Source: Candidatus Cloacimonadota bacterium (GTDB taxonomy: Bacteria > Cloacimonadota > Cloacimonadia > Cloacimonadales > Cloacimonadaceae). Taken from it: a DNA stretch of 6,378 nucleotides. Position numbers and translations under genes: made by a program. The stretch lies in assembly GCA_028703735.1 (NCBI GenBank), contig JAQVMI010000112.1, positions 1 to 6,378 of the forward strand, in the 5' to 3' direction. The notes beneath the pieces were generated by a model that saw nothing but the letters and a program-made list of their open reading frames with translations, ran no database searches and had not been told where the DNA came from. Shown piece after piece: positions 1-4,112 of the stretch. Every line of letters starts with the position of its first letter. Within the stretch, counting starts at the first letter, position 1.

Positions 1-781
1 GAGCATCTTTTTCTATTTTTTGAGTTAACTTTGTAATAATTGGAATGCCATTTTCATCCACAATCCCTTCGGATACAGCAATTATGCACTTTCCATATTG
101 ATTGTAAACACGGTGTACATCCTTCAAAAAACTATCACGGTGGAAGGGGCGTTCTGGCATATAAATAAGGTGGGGACCATCATCGGGATACTTTTGTGCC
201 AAAGCCGAAGCTGCGGTTAAAAAACCTGCATGCCTGCCCATAACAACCCCTATATAAACTCCGGGCAAGGCACGATTATCTAAATTTATCCCCGTAAAAG
301 CGGAAGCCACAAAACGTGCAGCAGAGCCAAAACCGGGTGTGTGATCGTTTAAAATTAGATCGTTATCGATGGTTTTGGGAATGTGGATAGCACGGAATTC
401 GTAATCTGCCAGGTTTGCCTGTTCGTTTACTATCCGAACCGTATCGGCAGAATCATTACCCCCAATATAAAAGAAATACCTTGCATCGTGCGCTTTAAGC
501 ACTTTGAAGATCTCTTTGCAATATTTCTCATCGGGCTTGTCCCTTGTGGATAAAAGTGCCGAAGAAGGGGTATCGGCTACTTGTTCTAAATTGTGAGTAG
601 TTTCTTGAGTTAGATCTACAAAATCTTCATTTACAATGCCCTGTACACCATATAAAGCTCCATAAACCCGAGTAACCTGTGAGAACTTTCTGGCTTCCAA
701 AGCAGCACCTACCAGCGATTGATTTATCACCGCTGTAGGACCACCTCCCTGAGCTATAACTACCTTTCCTTCCAGTTTCAT
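1..781 (-). CDS. pfp: Pyrophosphate-dependent 6-phosphofructokinase, N-terminal 260 residues (3' end off the window)
   Basis: Phosphorylates fructose 6-phosphate to fructose 1,6-bisphosphate in the cytoplasm, reversibly when PPi is the donor. The reading frame is open from the ATG at 781 to the left edge. Visible motifs are the N-terminal donor-binding loop GGGPTAVIN (residues 12-20), GGNDS (107-111), PKTIDND (135-141, with D139 matching the catalytic base of ATP-PFK), MGRHAG (181-186) and SEG (237-239). In the PFK family, Asp in place of the second Gly of GGDGS (here D110) and Lys before TIDND (here K136) mark PPi rather than ATP use, so a PPi enzyme is predicted. Family members usually exceed 340 residues, so at least a quarter is missing, including the C-terminal sugar-phosphate contacts. 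The start is supported by GGTGGAGG eight bases upstream. It is transcribed away from the other genes here. Family assignment is firm; donor choice is inferred from two residues. Confidence 0.93.
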   Translation of the reverse strand, partial: MKLEGKVVIAQGGGPTAVINQSLVGAALEARKFSQVTRVYGALYGVQGIVNEDFVDLTQETTHNLEQVADTPSSALLSTRDKPDEKYCKEIFKVLKAHDARYFFYIGGNDSADTVRIVNEQANLADYEFRAIHIPKTIDNDLILNDHTPGFGSAARFVASAFTGINLDNRALPGVYIGVVMGRHAGFLTAASALAQKYPDDGPHLIYMPERPFHRDSFLKDVHRVYNQYGKCIIAVSEGIVDENGIPIITKLTQKIEKDA

Positions 782-789
782 AACTAAAA

Positions 790-797
790 CCTCCACC
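790..797 (-). promoter_or_regulatory. Ribosome binding site of the phosphofructokinase gene
   Basis: Read on the minus strand this is GGTGGAGG. Its GGAGG core lies 8 bases before the ATG at 781, which fixes that start codon. It is a strong Shine-Dalgarno match. Confidence 0.8.
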
Positions 798-802
798 ACG
801 CT

Positions 803-831
803 ATTACAATAGCAATAAATTCTTTCTGCAA
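803..831 (-). promoter_or_regulatory. Possible sigma-70-type promoter for the phosphofructokinase gene
   Basis: On the minus strand TTGCAG (826-831) and TGTAAT (803-808) are separated by 17 bases, giving 4/6 and 5/6 matches to the -35 and -10 consensus. The predicted start, near 796, would fall at the edge of the ribosome binding site and leave a leader of only about 15 bases. That is short, so the real promoter may lie further upstream. Confidence 0.3.
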
Positions 832-964
832 AGATTTGAAACAGGGGTTATTCTGTCCAGAAAAATTATGGTGTTGGCAAGAAAACTGTTACTGTGATGG
901 TTTTTTGTCCCTTTAAAAAACTCCCCTCCCATGCATACAACCCTAAGGATCACTACTCTGCTTT

Positions 965-986
965 CAGTTACCCTGCAGTTACCTTG
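965..986. repeat. Two-copy 11-bp tandem repeat
   Basis: CAGTTACCCTG (965-975) is followed directly by CAGTTACCTTG (976-986), one mismatch apart, and then by a third partial start CAGG (987-990). The repeat also produces the inverted repeat CCTGCA/TGCAGG (972-977 and 985-990, 7-base loop). It abuts the sigma-54 promoter-like sequence beginning at 988, so it could be a binding site overlapping that promoter. It could equally be a chance slippage product. Confidence 0.6.
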
Positions 987-987
987 C

Positions 988-1003
988 AGGCACTTTTGTA
1001 GCT
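988..1003 (+). promoter_or_regulatory. Candidate sigma-54 (-24/-12) promoter pointing toward the sigma-54 activator gene
   Basis: AGGCAC, five bases, then TAGCT matches the consensus TGGCAC-N5-TTGCW at 9 of 11 positions. The nearly invariant GG (989-990) and GC (1001-1002) are separated by exactly ten bases, as sigma-54 requires. The predicted start is near 1014, reading into the dnaX-like fragment and then the activator gene at 1470, with a leader of about 455 bases. The match and spacing are seen directly. Function, and control by the activator encoded downstream, are inferred. The long leader and the absence of an obvious activator-binding palindrome upstream weaken the case. Confidence 0.4.
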
Positions 1004-1210
1004 GTAATGTAAGAAAAGGGATTGATAGTATATGCTGTTGAAAGCAGGCGAATTCCATCCAATCTTCATGCCAGGTCTCAGCTTTCCACCTGAATACATA
1101 CTTCTTTGCAGAAATTACTTGCAAGAAAAGCATAGCTGGATTTTATGAAACTAAGGATTATGTTTCAATTTCCCTAACATGGAGCAGAAAAGATAATCAA
1201 AAGAGGATGA

Positions 1211-1388
1211 ATGAGTTATACAGTTTTAGCCCAAAAATACCGCCCTCAAAATTTCGACGAGGTTTGTGCACAGAATCATGTAGCAAAGATCCTGCAAAAC
1301 GCTGTGTCTTCAAATGAGATCAAAAACTTGATTGTTTTCAGGTACAAGAGCTGTGGGTAAAGCATTATCAAGCAAAAAAACTGGAAAA
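1211..1388 (+). pseudogene. dnaX: Broken 5' fragment of dnaX (DNA polymerase III subunit tau/gamma)
   Basis: The ATG at 1211, preceded by AAGAGG (1201-1206), opens a 49-codon frame starting MSYTVLAQKYRPQNFDEV and continuing CAQNHVAKILQNAV, which closely resembles the N-terminus of the clamp-loader subunit DnaX. It ends at TAA 1358-1360. From 1335 a different frame reads FSGTRAVGK, the DnaX Walker A region (normally FSGTRGVGKT). Restoring two T in the run at 1335-1338 would join the frames as LIVFSGTRAVGK with family-like spacing. After VGK the sequence runs straight into ALSSKKTG, which may correspond to the AKALNC segment if about nine codons were lost. Homology then stops, whereas full DnaX has several hundred residues with AAA+ and polymerase-binding domains. 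The fragment cannot make a working ATPase. A complete dnaX presumably exists elsewhere, with this a partial copy or rearrangement scar. The right boundary is approximate. Confidence 0.8.
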
Positions 1389-1469
1389 GTAAGATTAAAT
1401 ATAAACGAACATAGGGTTAAAACTAAAAAAACATAGTTGAAAAACCTTTAGTTACATATAGGAGCTACC

Positions 1470-3710
1470 ATGAACAATGATTTAAGCCCCGAGATGATGC
1501 AGAACTTTGATTTGCAGTCCGAAATAAATCCACCTGAAGCGCTAAAACAAATTAAACACTTCACCCTTAGTGAGCTATCTCCTACGGCACAAAACAGACT
1601 CCGGTATTTTGAAGGAAAATCTTTGTTCACTATGCAAAATTTTGAAGAAGCGGAAAAGATAGCGGTGGACACCTTGCAGCATGCGATATCTGTAAGGGAT
1701 TATTATATCCTGGTGCATAGCTCTGTCCTTCAAGGTTTATGTTACAAACACTTAACGCTTGCTATCAGAGAAAGACCCTGTTTGGAATTGGCTTTGGAGT
1801 ATGCCCTTCAATCAGAAAATCTTGAACTTCTGGTTTTTGCCAGCTCGTTTTATTTATCCTATCTGCACAGAATATCTGCTTATAATGCTGCTATGGAAGA
1901 AGAAAAACGTATTGTTGATCTACTACCTCGTATTCCTCCCTCCCACAAATCCATAAATGCTCTAAACAAAATCTCTGCAATGTACCTGGAATTAGCTAAG
2001 CCCGATAAAGCTATAAAGTATTTGGTTCAAGCGTTGCAATATGCCAATATTTTGGAAATTCCCTATTTTCAACTTACAACAATAAACAATTTGGCTACTG
2101 CTTATATCAAAATTACAGATTATGTGAAAGCTGAAGAGCTGTTAAAAAGTGGACTCGAAGTGGCTACAACATTAGATTTAAGAAGACAGATCGTACTGAT
2201 GCTGTTCAATCTGGGTAATCTGATGATAGCAAAAGCTCAATACACCCAAGCTACAGAGTATTTTGACAGATGTATGGCTAAGATAATGCTTTTTGAAATT
2301 AACTCACCCAATCTTATGCTGGATTTGTATAGTAACTATTCCTTGTGCTACTGTAATTTGTTGGATTACATCCAAGCAATATCCTATATTAACCAGGCAA
2401 TTGAGATATCCCAAGCTTTAAAATTGTTGGATGTTGAGATGCTGATGGAATTAAACAAGACAAACATTCTGATAGGTATGGGTGACTACCAGAAAGCTAA
2501 GGATGTTTTGCTAAAAGTTATCAAGTATTACAAAAAGGTTAAGCAATATCCCAATCTGCTTGCTGCGTATAAATCTCTGGCTAACCTTTACAAAATCCAA
2601 AATGACTATCAGCACGGCTTTGAGACCTACACAATAATAGATGACTTAACGAATAAGTATATTGCTCAAATCTTGAGCAAACAAGCTGAAGCAGACACAG
2701 CCAAACTAAGTTCACCGGAAATTTATTTCCCCATTTCGCGTTCTGCATCTGTCAGGCATAGTAATCCAGATTTATCATACGGGTTTATTGGCAGAAGCAA
2801 AGCTCACACAAAGGTGCTGAATTCTGCTTTGTTAGCTGCTCAACATCATAATACCAATGTGCTGATTATGGGTGAATCTGGTACCGGAAAAGAAGTGATA
2901 GCCCAAATCATCCATAACAACAGCATTCGTAGAAACTTTGCCTTAATCCCGATAAATGTTTCAGCTCTAACTGCCACCCTAATCGAAAGCGAACTCTTTG
3001 GTCATACTAAAGGTGCATTTACCGGTGCGAATGCTAAAAACAAAGGTTACTTTCTTCAGGCGGATAAAGGCAGCCTTTTTTTAGATGAAATTACAGAAAT
3101 GCCCTATGAACTTCAAAGTAAACTCTTAAGAGTAATAGAAACTCACAAGGTTATCGCAGTAGGCAGTAGCCATGAGCTGAGCTATGATAGCCGTATAATC
3201 TCGGCAACCAATCAGGATATACGTGCCCAGATTATTGCCAACAAGTTTCGCTTAGATCTCTATCATCGTTTGAATACTATCGAGATTTTTATTCCTCCGC
3301 TAAGAGAAAGAACAGATGACATAGAGCCACTTATTCAACACTTCGTAGATTTCTTTGCCGAAACATTGAATAAAGCCAAGCCATTTCTGGATAATTCTTT
3401 TTTGGATACTATGGCACTCTACTCCTTTCCCGGGAATGTGCGCGAGCTTAAGAACCTCATAGAAAGAATGTATATCCTTAGTAACAGTTCGCACTGGGAT
3501 GCTAAATTGCTTTGCCAGATAAATCCCTTTAGTTTTACAGCTACAGCATCCACAAAACAAGAGAATGAAGAGGAAATCATTTTAAAAGCCCTTATCAAAG
3601 CAAAAGGCAAACAAAAAGATGCAGCTCTGCTCCTCAATATGTCCGAACCCACACTTTACCGCAGAATAGTAAAATACAATCTAAAACAATTTACCCGAAA
3701 GGGCAGCTAA
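1470..3710 (+). CDS. TPR-sensor sigma-54-dependent transcriptional activator (enhancer-binding protein)
   Basis: A cytoplasmic AAA+ activator that hydrolyses ATP to remodel closed sigma-54 RNA polymerase. The start is supported by AGGAG (1460-1464), five bases upstream. Residues about 40-400 form helical TPR repeats: at least six are readable (about 163-197, 204-238, 243-277, 286-319, 324-358, 365-398), with degenerate ones before. The AAA+ domain (about 438-665) has Walker A GESGTGKE (468-475), the sigma-54-contacting loop GAFTGA (515-520), Walker B GSLFLDE (534-540), sensor I around N581, arginine-finger candidates R594 and R600, and sensor II GNVREL (655-660). The C-terminus (about 700-740) is a Fis-type helix-turn-helix with AALLLNMSEPTLYRR. 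There is no receiver, GAF or PAS domain, so control is probably by protein or ligand binding to the TPRs rather than phosphorylation. Every key residue is present. The target promoter is unknown; the nearby -24/-12-like sites and the downstream secreted-protein operon are candidates. Confidence 0.95.
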   Translation: MNNDLSPEMMQNFDLQSEINPPEALKQIKHFTLSELSPTAQNRLRYFEGKSLFTMQNFEEAEKIAVDTLQHAISVRDYYILVHSSVLQGLCYKHLTLAIRERPCLELALEYALQSENLELLVFASSFYLSYLHRISAYNAAMEEEKRIVDLLPRIPPSHKSINALNKISAMYLELAKPDKAIKYLVQALQYANILEIPYFQLTTINNLATAYIKITDYVKAEELLKSGLEVATTLDLRRQIVLMLFNLGNLMIAKAQYTQATEYFDRCMAKIMLFEINSPNLMLDLYSNYSLCYCNLLDYIQAISYINQAIEISQALKLLDVEMLMELNKTNILIGMGDYQKAKDVLLKVIKYYKKVKQYPNLLAAYKSLANLYKIQNDYQHGFETYTIIDDLTNKYIAQILSKQAEADTAKLSSPEIYFPISRSASVRHSNPDLSYGFIGRSKAHTKVLNSALLAAQHHNTNVLIMGESGTGKEVIAQIIHNNSIRRNFALIPINVSALTATLIESELFGHTKGAFTGANAKNKGYFLQADKGSLFLDEITEMPYELQSKLLRVIETHKVIAVGSSHELSYDSRIISATNQDIRAQIIANKFRLDLYHRLNTIEIFIPPLRERTDDIEPLIQHFVDFFAETLNKAKPFLDNSFLDTMALYSFPGNVRELKNLIERMYILSNSSHWDAKLLCQINPFSFTATASTKQENEEEIILKALIKAKGKQKDAALLLNMSEPTLYRRIVKYNLKQFTRKGS

Positions 3711-3799
3711 AATCATTGCAAAAAGTTTCACTTGAAATTTCACATTCAGTCGAAAAAGGTGCATTTTTGAAAGAAATCACCATTACTCATTTTGCGCAG

Positions 3800-3827
3800 T
3801 TTACAAATGTTTATGTTGCAATAAGAT
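3800..3827 (+). promoter_or_regulatory. Possible sigma-70-type promoter upstream of the 76-codon gene
   Basis: TTTACA (3800-3805, 5/6 to the -35 consensus) and TAAGAT (3822-3827, 4/6 to the -10) are 16 bases apart. A start near 3834 would give a leader of about 48 bases. Such matches are common in AT-rich DNA, so support is weak. Confidence 0.3.
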
Positions 3828-3853
3828 ACAGATAGCAAAAACAATCTCTTAAT

Positions 3854-3869
3854 TGGATCAAAACTTTCA
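3854..3869 (+). promoter_or_regulatory. Degenerate sigma-54-like sequence just before the 76-codon gene
   Basis: TGGATC, five bases, then TTTCA matches TGGCAC-N5-TTGCW at 8 of 11 positions with correct spacing. The critical -12 dinucleotide, however, is TC instead of GC. Transcription would start near 3880, two bases before the ATG at 3882, giving an essentially leaderless message. That would fit the missing ribosome binding site, but the element is weak and may be chance. Confidence 0.2.
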
Positions 3870-3881
3870 TTACTTATAAGC

Positions 3882-4112
3882 ATGAAAGAAAACAAAGCCA
3901 GACACTTTAAAGGCTCTATAAGCAGTATTATTAGAATCTCGGTAGATGAAGGCGGAGGTCTGCTTGGATTTACTATTGCATATTCTGAAGATAATTTCGA
4001 GAATGTTGTGATGAGTTTTCTACCAGTTGATTACGATATAATCTGGGCAGAATTGAATCATAAACGCAAAGAACTGATCCGAAAAATGAACACGAAAGGA
4101 AGGACAAAATGA
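3882..4112 (+). CDS. Hypothetical 76-residue protein, translationally coupled to the secreted protein
   Basis: I do not recognise this protein. It has no signal peptide, membrane segment, cysteine or known motif. Residues about 8-52 look beta-rich, with alternating hydrophobics on either side of an acidic-glycine turn DEGGG (22-26). Residues about 52-70 look like a basic amphipathic helix ending in a Lys/Arg-rich tail. It therefore probably stays in the cytoplasm. The ATG at 3882 is the only reasonable start, because the upstream frame is closed by TAA at 3822 and offers no other ATG, GTG or TTG. It has no clear Shine-Dalgarno sequence. Its TGA shares ATGA with the start of the next gene, the usual sign of coupling, so it may be a dedicated partner or regulator of that exported protein. 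Coding status rests mainly on this overlap. Confidence 0.7.
   Translation: MKENKARHFKGSISSIIRISVDEGGGLLGFTIAYSEDNFENVVMSFLPVDYDIIWAELNHKRKELIRKMNTKGRTK
4096..4104 (+). promoter_or_regulatory. Ribosome binding site of the secreted-protein gene, inside the upstream gene
   Basis: AAGGAAGGA lies four bases before the ATG at 4109 and within the last codons of the 76-codon gene. It identifies 4109 as the start and supports initiation there, aided by ribosomes terminating at 4110-4112. Confidence 0.75.

Larger units (their letters stand above)
782..1210. other. Long intergenic region without a convincing gene
   Basis: About 430 bases separate the phosphofructokinase start from the dnaX-like fragment. 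The longest open frame (minus, 804-1133) has no ribosome binding site, an unusual Cys/Trp/His-rich composition and no recognisable motif, so it is not called as a gene. Visible structure includes an AT-rich inverted repeat of seven base pairs (900-906 with 915-921, loop of 8), an 11-bp tandem repeat (965-986), a six-base-pair GC-containing inverted repeat (972-977 with 985-990), a sigma-54 promoter-like sequence (988-1003) and a weak inverted repeat TGAAAC/GTTTCA (1146-1151 with 1162-1167). None is a classical terminator. The stretch may hold control sequences for the flanking genes, or be a remnant or dispersed repeat. Confidence 0.5.
3711..3881. other. Intergenic region between the activator and the small-gene/secreted-protein pair
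   Basis: This 171-base AT-rich gap contains no gene and no clear GC-rich hairpin followed by T residues, so no terminator is visible after the activator gene. Read-through into the downstream pair is possible. It contains a weak sigma-70-like pair (3800-3827) and a degenerate sigma-54-like sequence (3854-3869), described separately. Confidence 0.6.

Noticed and set aside
957..976. GG-N10-GC spacing on the minus strand (GG at 972-973, GC at 960-961), a possible sigma-54 site toward the phosphofructokinase
   Set aside because: Apart from the two dinucleotides it matches the consensus poorly (AGGGTA and AAGCA), so spacing alone is likely chance.
804..1133. Minus-strand 109-codon open frame
   Set aside because: It has no ribosome binding site, no recognisable domain and an atypical composition, and it overlaps the likely promoter region of the phosphofructokinase gene. 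It is treated as non-coding or part of a possible repeat.
1207..1320. Alternative ATG at 1207 just before the dnaX-like start
   Set aside because: Its frame ends quickly and shows no similarity to anything, whereas the ATG at 1211 gives the DnaX N-terminus.
3300..3652. Two minus-strand open frames of 77-86 codons within the activator gene
   Set aside because: They lie antisense to the conserved AAA+ and Fis-domain coding sequence and have no motif or start signal of their own.
3726..3737. TTTCA/TGAAA inverted repeat after the activator stop codon as a terminator
   Set aside because: It is only four to five AT-rich base pairs with almost no loop and no following T-run.
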